A DNA stretch of 34,667 nucleotides from Thermoflexia bacterium (GTDB lineage Bacteria > Chloroflexota > Anaerolineae > B4-G1), in assembly GCA_011192155.1 (NCBI GenBank), contig DUEK01000033.1, positions 1 to 34,667 of the forward strand, read 5' to 3'. A program made the translations under genes and the position numbers. The notes below the pieces were generated by a model. That model was given only the letters and a program-made list of their open reading frames with translations. It had not been told where the DNA came from and made no database searches. Position 1 is the stretch's first letter, and every line of letters starts with the position of its first letter. Positions 9,301 to 16,076 of the stretch are shown here, piece by piece.

Positions 9301-9897
9301 GGCTTCGAGGATCGTTTTGGGCAACCAGTAACTACTCCAAATGAGGCCATTCTGCAAATGAATCTCTCGCACCAGGTGGGGGGCGTGCTGGTCGAGTCCG
9401 CCAGCGTCGTTGAGATCAATCAAGGGCACGCGGGTAACATCATCCACCATATCTCGGTCGGCGTCGTAACCACATTCGCGGAAGCACTTGGGGGTCGGCC
9501 TTCGTTCTTCGCACCCTCCCGTGCGCGGCGCCGATCCTTCGGCGATGATAACCTGCCCGGCGCCCGCCTCCAGAGCCAATCTGACGATGGCTCTGGTCAC
9601 CCGAGGGCCAGTGGTGATTCCTCTCTCGGAGCCTACATCCACGGCCAGGTTGGGCTTGATCACCACAGTGTCGCCCGGCTCAATGACGTTCTCCAGCCCG
9701 CCCGCCAGCGCCACAGCCTGGCGCACGAGTGTCTCAACCTCCGCGTCCGAAACAGGCCAACCGGTCGCCTGCACGATGGAGACCACGGTGGGCTCACCGG
9801 ACGGGCTGGAATAGGCCACCCGACGTTGTAGCGCACTCACGCCGCCCAGCAGCGCCAGCAGCCCTATCAACGCGATCAGCTTCCACCGTCTTTTCAT
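6334..9897 (-). CDS. Secreted DUF362 / Ig-like / DUF5107-like / DUF11 multidomain protein
   Basis: A 1187-residue exported protein with an N-terminal signal peptide and no lipobox Cys. Residues about 36-352 are a DUF362 domain (VVIKPNLAVD, ITTGPRVTRAIVRLALEAGA, VPVLKNHTHTGVTLALEN). An Ig-like domain (about 363-455) follows. A DUF5107-like region (about 462-900) has LRVTLLPELGGRIYQMVFKP and AGGIEWCLPVEEHGYEWG; such domains resemble aldose-epimerase folds in carbohydrate proteins. Then come a fibronectin-like domain (about 953-1040) and a DUF11 domain (about 1051-1176). The chain ends in FVWLPLIMRAS. Seven GEPLAP hexapeptides interrupt the DUF5107-like region. ATG 9897 has GGAG 6 nt upstream and is preferred over an in-frame TTG at 9907-9909. 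The permease gene lies 55 bp upstream on the same strand. The biochemical role is unknown. Confidence 0.85.
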   Translation of the reverse strand: MKRRWKLIALIGLLALLGGVSALQRRVAYSSPSGEPTVVSIVQATGWPVSDAEVETLVRQAVALAGGLENVIEPGDTVVIKPNLAVDVGSERGITTGPRVTRAIVRLALEAGAGQVIIAEGSAPRTGGCEERRPTPKCFRECGYDADRDMVDDVTRVPLIDLNDAGGLDQHAPHLVREIHLQNGLIWSSYWLPKTILEADVLISVPVLKNHTHTGVTLALENQFGIAPLDIYHTPGDYCWKGALSHDPDDLGRHIVDLNLARPPDFVVLDSLRGVIDGQFGHTITDPPMGLILAGSDPVAVDTVGALVMGYDPATIPHLNWAEGAGLGAADVSLITVRGLRVGQVRRDFPVPYGDVQAQRADAIAPAVAIETPGTGSVVTGEAIVWATASDNDAVSKVEFYADDELQAVVTAPPYQATLDLSAHRGQSVVLHAVAYDLALNDAEDSRAVEVIEAPAQGAASIQTATISIPTYPYAAFLHDGTDPDYNITYRYLDWDAYEDSNPTPSLQDYTVLVLENSYLRVTLLPELGGRIYQMVFKPTGHNELYQNSVIKPTHWGPLDSDKNWWLAAGGIEWCLPVEEHGYEWGEPWSYQVITSTAGVTVTLRDTTASDRIRATIKVHLPAGRGYLAVTPQIENPTGSDIDYKYWTNAMLAPGEPLVPGEPLAPGEPLAPGEPLAPGEPLAPGEPLAPGEPLAPGAANTVSKDLHFAFEAEEMSVHSTGDDRLPGYGTVPTGPDYRFSWPTYDGTDFSRLGNWDEWLGFFEYPQAQGDFAGVYDTGADEGVARVFPSGVARGSKGFGFGWANPIGWDNWTDDGSTYVELHGGVAPTFWDTATITAGQALEWTEYWYPLSDVGQLSAATAEAALGVRESGGSFRVGVHSTTPRAAGASTLYVWDRGDCGELARWDLPAIGPGDPFTGSAAAGGRALEDVAFVYADSEENLLAAVNFQDCLPPTSLVESLAPWVGTTSFTVTWTGQDAWSSVAVYDVQVRDGYEGAWTGWLTNTTATSDTFIGGANGHTYFFRARARDTSGNQESYAAEEWGQAFTTVLTETAPVLVTSRKSAAPQQPGVSQTVEYTVFISNTGNLSATVVLTDTPPAEMVVLTETLAASSGPTPIYIGGQIQWGGAVEAGAAVRVTYTLSPTPATPLGVPLTNTAEIAGSVLGLITRQEAVVRMHFVWLPLIMRAS
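7810..7935 (-). repeat. 18-bp tandem repeat encoding (GEPLAP)7
   Basis: Seven in-frame 18-bp units lie inside the DUF5107-like region (residues about 655-696). Units differ mostly at silent positions (GCT CCC versus GCC CCT); one unit reads GEPLVP. No spacers separate them, so this is a coding minisatellite. Confidence 0.9.
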
Positions 9898-9915
9898 TCC
9901 ACTCTCCAATCTCCC

Positions 9916-9948
9916 AGGTGCGACGCGCTTTGGAAGTGCGTCGCACCT
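9916..9948 (-). repeat. Hairpin between permease and DUF362 genes
   Basis: Perfect 11-bp inverted arms (AGGTGCGACGC at 9916-9926 and GCGTCGCACCT at 9938-9948) around an 11-nt loop, 5 nt after the permease stop. There is no U-tract, so partial termination, processing, or a REP-like repeat are all possible. Confidence 0.6.
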
Positions 9949-9952
9949 TTGG

Positions 9953-10828
9953 TCAAATACCCATCAACAGATTGGGCACAGTCCCCGCCAACGCTGCTCC
10001 CACCACGACGTATGCCACGTAAGCGATCAGCGCTCGCCGGTTGAGCAGCGCGCCCAATGCCGCCAGCGATGTCAGCCGCGTGGCCGGGCCGGCCAGGAAG
10101 AAAGCCAGCGCCGCGCCAGGACTCATTCCCTGATCCAGCAGCCCAGCTATGACGGGCGCCGCCCCACCGCCGCAAGCATAGAGCGGGATGCCCAGGACGC
10201 CGGCAAGCAGCACACCGTACCAACGCCCCACGCCCAGAAGCGACGATGTCCACACTGGCGGAACTAGCGTCTGGAGCAACGCTGCCAAGATCACGCCTAC
10301 GATAAAATACAGGCCCACCGTTTCGATGAGGCGGAGAAGGGTATGCGTGTGTGGGGATGTGGGATAAGAGAACGAGAGCGCCTCTGCGTCTAGCAAGGTC
10401 TCTGGCCTCAGCTTTCGGGCCAGCAACCCCACCGGCAAGCTGAGCAGCAATACTCCAGTCACCTGCGCCAGCGCCAGGGGCAATCCCAGGCTGCCGGTCA
10501 TCAGGATGAACAACTGGGGATTAAGAAGCGAGGACGCAATCAGGAAAGCGAGCACCGGGCCGGGCGATGCGCCGTTGCGCACGAGTTCCATCAGCAGCGG
10601 CACTGTGCCGTAGGTACATAGCGGCGAGGTTCCGCCCAGGCAGGCGGCTCCCAGCACAGCCACAGCTCCTCTATGGTTCAGCCAATGCGCCCACCGACGG
10701 GGCAAATCCAACCGGCCCAGCAATGCCGCCAGCAAGATGCCGGCGACCGCGTAGGGGCCTAGCCGAAACACCTGCAACCAAGCCTGCATCGCTGCCAGGA
10801 TCAGGAGCGAAGTCGAGTTAGCGGGCAT
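9953..10828 (-). CDS. UPF0718/DUF318-type permease (ArsP-like)
   Basis: A 291-residue integral membrane protein with about eight hydrophobic segments. The motif GGTSPLCTYGTVPLLMELVRNG and the second-half ACGGGAAPVIAGLLDQGMSPG match the two inverted halves of the UPF0718 permease family, which includes ArsP, an exporter of trivalent organoarsenicals. The conserved Cys-containing loops are present. The substrate cannot be assigned from sequence alone. I chose ATG 10828 because GGAGGGAGAGG lies directly upstream; the frame continues upstream to 10930, but that extension runs into a mobile repeat. A 9-bp dyad lies in the leader (10853-10882). The secreted DUF362 protein gene follows after a hairpin. 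A functional link between the two is not evident. Confidence 0.8.
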   Translation of the reverse strand: MPANSTSLLILAAMQAWLQVFRLGPYAVAGILLAALLGRLDLPRRWAHWLNHRGAVAVLGAACLGGTSPLCTYGTVPLLMELVRNGASPGPVLAFLIASSLLNPQLFILMTGSLGLPLALAQVTGVLLLSLPVGLLARKLRPETLLDAEALSFSYPTSPHTHTLLRLIETVGLYFIVGVILAALLQTLVPPVWTSSLLGVGRWYGVLLAGVLGIPLYACGGGAAPVIAGLLDQGMSPGAALAFFLAGPATRLTSLAALGALLNRRALIAYVAYVVVGAALAGTVPNLLMGI

Positions 10829-10852
10829 TCCCTCTCCCTCCCCAGAAATCAA

Positions 10853-10882
10853 GACGCCAATCCGTCTCCGGGCATTGGCGTC
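10853..10882. promoter_or_regulatory. 9-bp dyad in the permease leader
   Basis: GACGCCAAT (10853-10861) and ATTGGCGTC (10874-10882) form a perfect inverted repeat with a 12-bp centre, 25 bp ahead of the permease start. It could be an operator or a leader stem-loop. Confidence 0.45.
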
Positions 10883-10899
10883 AGTGAAATTGCTCTCAT

Positions 10900-11050
10900 C
10901 TCGAGTCTGGCAAATTTTCAGAATGCCCACATCTTGGGGTAGGCAACAATAAAGGCGCTAGATATGGGGGTTCGTAGTAGCGGCTTTAGCCGCTTTTGAG
11001 CCTTTTGGACGGCTGAAGCCATCACTACGAACAAAAACGCCAGACTCCAG
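10900..11050. mobile_element. 151-bp MITE-like element, copy 1
   Basis: It matches 27204-27354 almost base for base over 151 bp, in the same orientation. Ends are inverted: CTCGAGTCTGG at 10900-10910 (one mismatch) and CCAGACTCCAG at 11040-11050. The right half folds into a long hairpin (GTTCGTAGT with ACTACGAAC, and an internal GCGGCTTTAGCCGC). It encodes no transposase. It lies between the divergent permease and cyclase genes. Confidence 0.8.
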
Positions 11051-11497
11051 GCTCTCATGATACCACAGGAGTTACGAGGGGAGGGTTACAGTTCAGTTAC
11101 AGGGGAACGAGGTGAGCGCAAACCAATAGGGGAGAGCAACTGCCAGGTTGCTCCGTTCCGAGTGTCCATTTGTCGTGACCTTAGCCTATATTTCGCATCC
11201 TGACGCAGCCTATTTGTGTCTTTTTCAAAAAGTCGGGGAAAGAAACCAGGTTTTTTCTGAAAAACCTGGTTTCTCACTGACAGACGGTGAATCTGCCCAA
11301 ATTGGGTTTGGGAGAACAAAGTGTCAAGCCCCAAATCAAGCTGTCCAGAAGTGCGGAAAATAGGCTTAGGGATCGTTCAAAAGTAACTTTGTGTTTTGAT
11401 ATGCGTTTCGCGAGTAAAATCACGCAAAGAGTGCGACGTTGTTTCTGAACAACGCCTTAGCTTTCTGTGCACAGCCCGCCCATGGCGAAACCGCTGT
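11051..11497. other. Non-coding region with a strong palindrome
   Basis: No supported gene was found between the repeat and the cyclase promoter. The only clear structure is the hairpin at 11241-11274, plus a minor 7-bp stem at 11437-11454. Confidence 0.5.
11241..11274. repeat. Perfect 15-bp palindrome
   Basis: AGAAACCAGGTTTTT (11241-11255), a TCTG loop, and AAAAACCTGGTTTCT (11260-11274). It is REP-like in size and shape. Because of the T-tracts it might terminate transcription in either direction, although no gene ends next to it. Confidence 0.7.
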
Positions 11498-11526
11498 TTG
11501 ACAATCTGGCAGAGAGAGTGTACACT
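11498..11526 (+). promoter_or_regulatory. Sigma70-type promoter of the cyclase/AAA/TPR gene
   Basis: A consensus TTGACA (11498-11503), a 17-bp spacer and TACACT (11521-11526). The untranslated leader would be about 130 nt. Confidence 0.65.
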
Positions 11527-11663
11527 GAAAGAAAGTTCATCGTTGTTTGCCTCTCAGATTAGGATTGGGAGGTCACCATTCTATCACACAATGGGGGAAA
11601 TTGAGCTCAAGTATGAAACGGATGCACTTTTCGGCCAGGACAAGTCGGCGGAGCTGAATTTTC

Positions 11664-14600
11664 ATGTCGAAACAGTATGATCCTCCAAGTGCCACAAAAT
11701 TGGTCACGGCTCTGCGAAATTACCTGCCTTCATCGCTCGAACGACAATGTCTCCTCGCTGGTGAAATCACAAAGCCTCAACTGTGCGCGCAGCATCTTTA
11801 TGCACTGCTGCAAACTATCTCCACCTATCTCCCCCGCCAAGTCGTCATACCCCTACTGAGCAGCCCAACGATCGGTAAAGTAGAGGGAAATTTCGTCTCC
11901 GGCACCATGATGTTTGCCGATATTTCCGGCTTTACCGCCATGTCGGAAAAGCTCTCTCGGTTGGGCAAGGAGGGCGCCGAAGAGATCACGGCCATAGTCA
12001 ACCGCTTCTTTGCCGCTTTGCTAAAAGTGACCGATCAGTATGGCGGTGATTTGCTCAAATTTGGCGGCGATGCTCTGCTCCTCTTTTTTGGCGGTGAGGC
12101 TCATGCCCTGCACGCCTCTCAAGCCGCGCTGCAAATGCAAGCCTCAATGTCCCAATTTTCCGAAACGGTCACTTCTCAGGGGCCCTTTAAGCTACAGATG
12201 ACGATTGGTTTAGGTACCGGCCCTCTCTTTATGGCCAATCTGGGTTCGGAAGAGAATCTGGAATTCACCGTCATGGGACGGACTATGGCTCACATGGCTA
12301 GGGCGGAGGACCTGGCCTCGGCTGGCGAAATCTTTATTGACGCCGAGACCCGCCGCATCCTCGCCGACCGAGCCAGCACAGACAAAGCGCAGGATGGCTA
12401 CCACCGCTTGGTCGCCCTCCAGGAACGGGGGCTGGATACCATCTCCCAAGAATCTCTAACCGCCTTGGCCTCCCCACCCCCAGTAGCCGACGACGAGTTG
12501 CAGCCCTGGCTACTCAATACGGTGCAATGCATCCAAGCCCTGGAACTCTTTTTGCCGCCCGGCCTGATAGACAAGATCAAACTAGAACCGGAGCGGGTTG
12601 CTATCGGCGGTGAGTACCGCCCCGTGACAGTGCTCTTTGCCAATTTTTACGGCGTTGAAGAGATCATCAAACAGTTGGGCAAAGCGCGCACTGCCGAGAT
12701 CACGGCCATTCTCAACGCCCATTTTACTACAATGGAGCGCATCATCGCTCGCTACGGCGGTGTGGTCAACAAGGTAGATAGCTACGCGGTGGGCCATCGC
12801 ATTATGGCTCTCTTTGGCGCGCCCCGCGCCCACATAGATGATCCAGAACGGGCTGTGCGAGCGGCGCTGGAAATGCAGGCGGCGATGGTCGCCTTTGCAG
12901 AGCTGGACACCTCCTGCGGCGCTTTTTCCCTCAAACAGCGTATTGGGATCAACACCGGCCTGGTCTTTGCCGGCAACGTCGGCTCATCCATCCGTCAGGA
13001 ATATTCAGTTATGGGTGACGAGGTGAATCTCACCGCTCGCCTCATGGCTGTGGCAGCCGAGGGTCAAGTACTGCTCAGTCAGAGCACCGCCCGTCAGTCC
13101 GGCGGCGTTTTTTTGCTCCATGAACAGGAAGATGTACAGGTCAAAGGCAAATCGCTGCCTGTGCATAACTATGAGGTACTGGGTCTGCAAGAACGCCGCA
13201 CGCGCGAGCGTCGTCCTCTGATAGGCCGCGACGAAGAATGGCAGACCATCCGCCAACTAACCGATCGCAGCCTGGACGGCCAAACCCAGGTGCTCACTAT
13301 CGTCGGCGATGTGGGTTTGGGCAAGTCCCGCCTCCTGGAAGAGTTGATGGCATACTGGGCGGATCAGGGAGCACTTGGCCTCATTGTCGCCTGCCCCTCT
13401 TTTGGTCGTCACACTCCCTACTTGCCCTGGCTGGATCTGCTCCGCGATCTCTTTGGCTTTAACCCCGCCGATTCGACCCCGGTCAAGCTGGAAAAGATTA
13501 AAACTCTTTTGCAAGAGATTGCCCCCGAATGGCGCGATTGGACGACCCTGATCGCCCAGTTGTTGAGCCTGGATGTCGAAGCGAGCGACATGGTGCGCGC
13601 TCTCGACGCCGAAACCCGTCAGCGGACTATATTGCGCGTGATGACTGGCTTGGTGGAACACGTATCCGGCGAGCGGCCCTTGCTGCTAGCCATAGACGAT
13701 CTGCAATGGGCTGATGACGTCTCAATCAAGTTGGTCAATCATGTGGCGCGTCGAGTCGTCGAGCGCCCGCTGCTGCTGGCGCTGGCCCATCGCCCTGAAG
13801 AGTCGTTAGAACTGAATGTGACCGAGCTGCCTCATCACACCAACCTTGATCTAACGGAGCTTTCCAACGAGGCCGGCCTGCAACTGCTCGATACTCTGCT
13901 ACCCACCACGCCCCAGATGCCTGAGCGCCTCAAGCGTCTGATTTTGGACAAAGCGCACGGCAACCCACTCTTTATTGGAGAGGTGGCCCATTCGCTCATC
14001 GAGAACTATTTGACCCTTGATGAAAAGACCGGCGACTACCACGCCCAAATTGATCCTTCGACCGGGCTCAGGACAAGCCTGGAGCAGATCGAGATACCCG
14101 ACTCTGTCAATCGGGTGATCATGAGCCGCATAGACCGCCTGGACGAGAGCAGTCGCAACATGTTGCGCGTTGCCTCGGCCATCGGCCAAGAATTCAAGCA
14201 CTGGCTGTTGCAGGCCATCTACCCCTATCGCTGGGTGAAGGGAGAGCTGCGCGAACGCCTGGACCAACTCTCGCGGCGAGATATTCTGGAGGGGCCTCAT
14301 CCAGAATCACTATATCTCTTTCGCCATATCCTGACCCGCGAGGTGGCCTACGAAAGTCTCCTCTACGCCGACCGCCGCGCTCTGCACCGTCGCATTGGGG
14401 AATCTATCGAGACGCAGCAAGCCGACCGCCTGGCCGAGTACGATGAAGTGCTGGCCCACCATTTCGGCCTGGCCGAGGAGTGGGAAAAGGCCCTCAGCTA
14501 TCACCTGCAAGCTGGACGCAAAGCGCAGAATATTTATGCCAGCAAAGACGCCGCCCACCACTTTCGTCAGGCCCTCAAGGCAGCGGAGCAGACACCGGGC

Positions 14601-15869
14601 AGCGAGCGGCAGCAACTGACAGCCCACGAGGGCTTGAGCGACGTGCTGGATACTCTGGGCGATTATGACAAAGCACTGGGGCATATCCAGCAGGCGCGAG
14701 ACCTGGTGACAGAGACCGGCTTTTCAGTGAAGGACGAAACCTGCCGCCGGGCCGATCTCTACCGCAAGACGGCCTCCATTTACGAGAAAAAGAGCAATTA
14801 CGAGACCGCCTTTGAATGGCTGCACAAGGGGCTGGAACTGGTGGAAGGTATGGGGGTCATTGAGGCGGCGCGCATTTACCTTTTGGGATCCGGAGTCTAT
14901 CGCCGGCTGGGCAAAAACAAACAAGCTATCGTTTGGTGTAAGAAAAGCCTTGACACTGCTACACAAGTCAAAACCCACGAGGGTCAACAGTCTATGGCCC
15001 ATGCTTATTATAATCTGGGCGGCATCTATACTCGCCAGGGCGACTTGTCACGGGCGATACAGTATTGCTACCAAAGTTTGCAGATATATCAACAAATTGA
15101 TGACATCGTCGGGCAGTCGCAGGCTCACATCAACCTGGGTAACTGCTATTTCGATCAGGGAGACTGGCCCCAAGCCACCGAACATTATTTGCAGGCCCTA
15201 AAGATCAAGCGCAAAATCGGTGATGTTTACGGTCAGGCTTTTGTCACCGTCAATCTGGGCGGAGTGTATCGAGATCAGGGGGACCTGGAACAAGCCGCCA
15301 ACTATTACCAACAAAGCCTGGAGATGTGGCAAGAGCTTGGCTCTATTTACGTCATTGGCCTGTTGCACAATAACATAGGCGACGTGGCCCTGCGGCGCGG
15401 TGAACCTAAAGAGGCCCTGTCCCTTTTGCAGAAAAGCCTGCATCTGTTCCGCGGGATCGAATCAACTGACTTTTTGCCCGAAGTATACCGCCATCTGGCC
15501 CAAGCCTACCTGGGCTGCGATGATTTTGATCAAGCGTTGGAGCAAGCGCAACGCTCGCTGGCCCTGGCCCAGGAACAAGAAATGCGCCTGGAAGAAGGGG
15601 CCACCCGCCGCGTGCTGGGTCAGGTCTACCTGGCCCGCCGTGAACTGACCGCTGCCGAACAAGAGCTAGAAAAAAGTCTACAGATTTTGGAGGGACTGGA
15701 CAGTCGCTATGAAGTAGGTCAGACTCTTTTCCAATCAAGCCTTCTCTATCGCCGACAAGAACGTCCCGCTGAAGCGGACACTGCCCTGAATAGAGCCATC
15801 GCCATCTTTGAAGAACTAGGCGCCCTCCTCGATCTGGAGCAGGCATCATCAAGGCAACAAATGTCTTGA
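11664..15869 (+). CDS. Tandem class III cyclase / AAA ATPase / TPR signalling protein
   Basis: A soluble protein of 1401 residues. Cyclase domain 1 (about 78-240) keeps both metal aspartates (Asp86 in FADISGFT, Asp136 in KFGGDALL) but has Ala209 where the transition-state Asn is expected. Cyclase domain 2 (about 310-480) has Asn327 and His378 at the metal positions but keeps Asp452, Asn455 and Arg459 (GDEVNLTARL) and Lys370. An AAA/NTPase module follows, with Walker A GDVGLGKS (Lys554) and Walker B LLLAIDDLQWAD (Asp678/679). About ten TPR repeats (roughly 1000-1400) end the chain. Such proteins combine nucleotide signalling with a STAND-like switch. The start has GGAG 10 nt upstream. The residue pattern suggests one composite catalytic site, probably adenylyl cyclase; activity and the sensed signal are inferred. 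Confidence 0.92.
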   Translation: MSKQYDPPSATKLVTALRNYLPSSLERQCLLAGEITKPQLCAQHLYALLQTISTYLPRQVVIPLLSSPTIGKVEGNFVSGTMMFADISGFTAMSEKLSRLGKEGAEEITAIVNRFFAALLKVTDQYGGDLLKFGGDALLLFFGGEAHALHASQAALQMQASMSQFSETVTSQGPFKLQMTIGLGTGPLFMANLGSEENLEFTVMGRTMAHMARAEDLASAGEIFIDAETRRILADRASTDKAQDGYHRLVALQERGLDTISQESLTALASPPPVADDELQPWLLNTVQCIQALELFLPPGLIDKIKLEPERVAIGGEYRPVTVLFANFYGVEEIIKQLGKARTAEITAILNAHFTTMERIIARYGGVVNKVDSYAVGHRIMALFGAPRAHIDDPERAVRAALEMQAAMVAFAELDTSCGAFSLKQRIGINTGLVFAGNVGSSIRQEYSVMGDEVNLTARLMAVAAEGQVLLSQSTARQSGGVFLLHEQEDVQVKGKSLPVHNYEVLGLQERRTRERRPLIGRDEEWQTIRQLTDRSLDGQTQVLTIVGDVGLGKSRLLEELMAYWADQGALGLIVACPSFGRHTPYLPWLDLLRDLFGFNPADSTPVKLEKIKTLLQEIAPEWRDWTTLIAQLLSLDVEASDMVRALDAETRQRTILRVMTGLVEHVSGERPLLLAIDDLQWADDVSIKLVNHVARRVVERPLLLALAHRPEESLELNVTELPHHTNLDLTELSNEAGLQLLDTLLPTTPQMPERLKRLILDKAHGNPLFIGEVAHSLIENYLTLDEKTGDYHAQIDPSTGLRTSLEQIEIPDSVNRVIMSRIDRLDESSRNMLRVASAIGQEFKHWLLQAIYPYRWVKGELRERLDQLSRRDILEGPHPESLYLFRHILTREVAYESLLYADRRALHRRIGESIETQQADRLAEYDEVLAHHFGLAEEWEKALSYHLQAGRKAQNIYASKDAAHHFRQALKAAEQTPGSERQQLTAHEGLSDVLDTLGDYDKALGHIQQARDLVTETGFSVKDETCRRADLYRKTASIYEKKSNYETAFEWLHKGLELVEGMGVIEAARIYLLGSGVYRRLGKNKQAIVWCKKSLDTATQVKTHEGQQSMAHAYYNLGGIYTRQGDLSRAIQYCYQSLQIYQQIDDIVGQSQAHINLGNCYFDQGDWPQATEHYLQALKIKRKIGDVYGQAFVTVNLGGVYRDQGDLEQAANYYQQSLEMWQELGSIYVIGLLHNNIGDVALRRGEPKEALSLLQKSLHLFRGIESTDFLPEVYRHLAQAYLGCDDFDQALEQAQRSLALAQEQEMRLEEGATRRVLGQVYLARRELTAAEQELEKSLQILEGLDSRYEVGQTLFQSSLLYRRQERPAEADTALNRAIAIFEELGALLDLEQASSRQQMS

Positions 15870-15910
15870 CGTTTAATTCACCCGACTTTTTGTTTTAGCG
15901 TGCGAGCGTA

Positions 15911-15932
15911 TGTTTGACGTATGTTTGACGTA
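15911..15932 (+). promoter_or_regulatory. Two 11-bp direct repeats (TGTTTGACGTA), distal pair
   Basis: TGTTTGACGTA occurs twice head to tail at 15911-15921 and 15922-15932, one helical turn apart. The same arrangement recurs at 16043-16064. It is a possible regulator binding site for the giant secreted protein gene. Confidence 0.45.
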
Positions 15933-15961
15933 TCATCTCAATATTTCGGGGCGCTTGGGTC

Positions 15962-16016
15962 GTAGCCGCGATTTCCATATCGCGCCGGCCCTGCGAGGTA
16001 TAGAAACCTCGTCTAC
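15962..16016. repeat. Double-hairpin palindromic repeat
   Basis: GTAG (15962-15965) pairs with CTAC (16013-16016) and encloses two hairpins with 6-bp stems and 6-nt loops: CGCGAT/ATCGCG (15967-15984) and CGAGGT/ACCTCG (15994-16011). Its first 13 bases (GTAGCCGCGATTT) equal those of the inner repeat of the 121-bp element at 27517-27637. Confidence 0.65.
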
Positions 16017-16042
16017 ATTGCCCCACGTTATTAAGAAGATAC

Positions 16043-16064
16043 TGTTTGACGTATGTTTGATATA
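16043..16064 (+). promoter_or_regulatory. Two 11-bp direct repeats, proximal pair
   Basis: TGTTTGACGTA (16043-16053) is followed directly by TGTTTGATATA (16054-16064), ending 12 nt before the start codon of the secreted fusion protein and touching its ribosome site. With the distal pair it flanks the double-hairpin repeat. Confidence 0.45.
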
Positions 16065-16076
16065 AAGGAGACGATC

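Noticed and set aside
10829-10930. N-terminal extension of the permease to 10930
   Set aside because: The added 34 codons come from the leader dyad and the 151-bp repeat; a strong ribosome site lies directly before ATG 10828.
11086-11334. An 82-codon minus-strand frame upstream of the cyclase gene
   Set aside because: Part of it is encoded by the perfect palindrome at 11241-11274, and no ribosome site or family signal was found.
11396-11680. A 94-codon plus-strand frame that overlaps the cyclase start
   Set aside because: Its beginning lies upstream of the TTGACA/TACACT promoter at 11498-11526, it has no ribosome site, and the peptide resembles no family.
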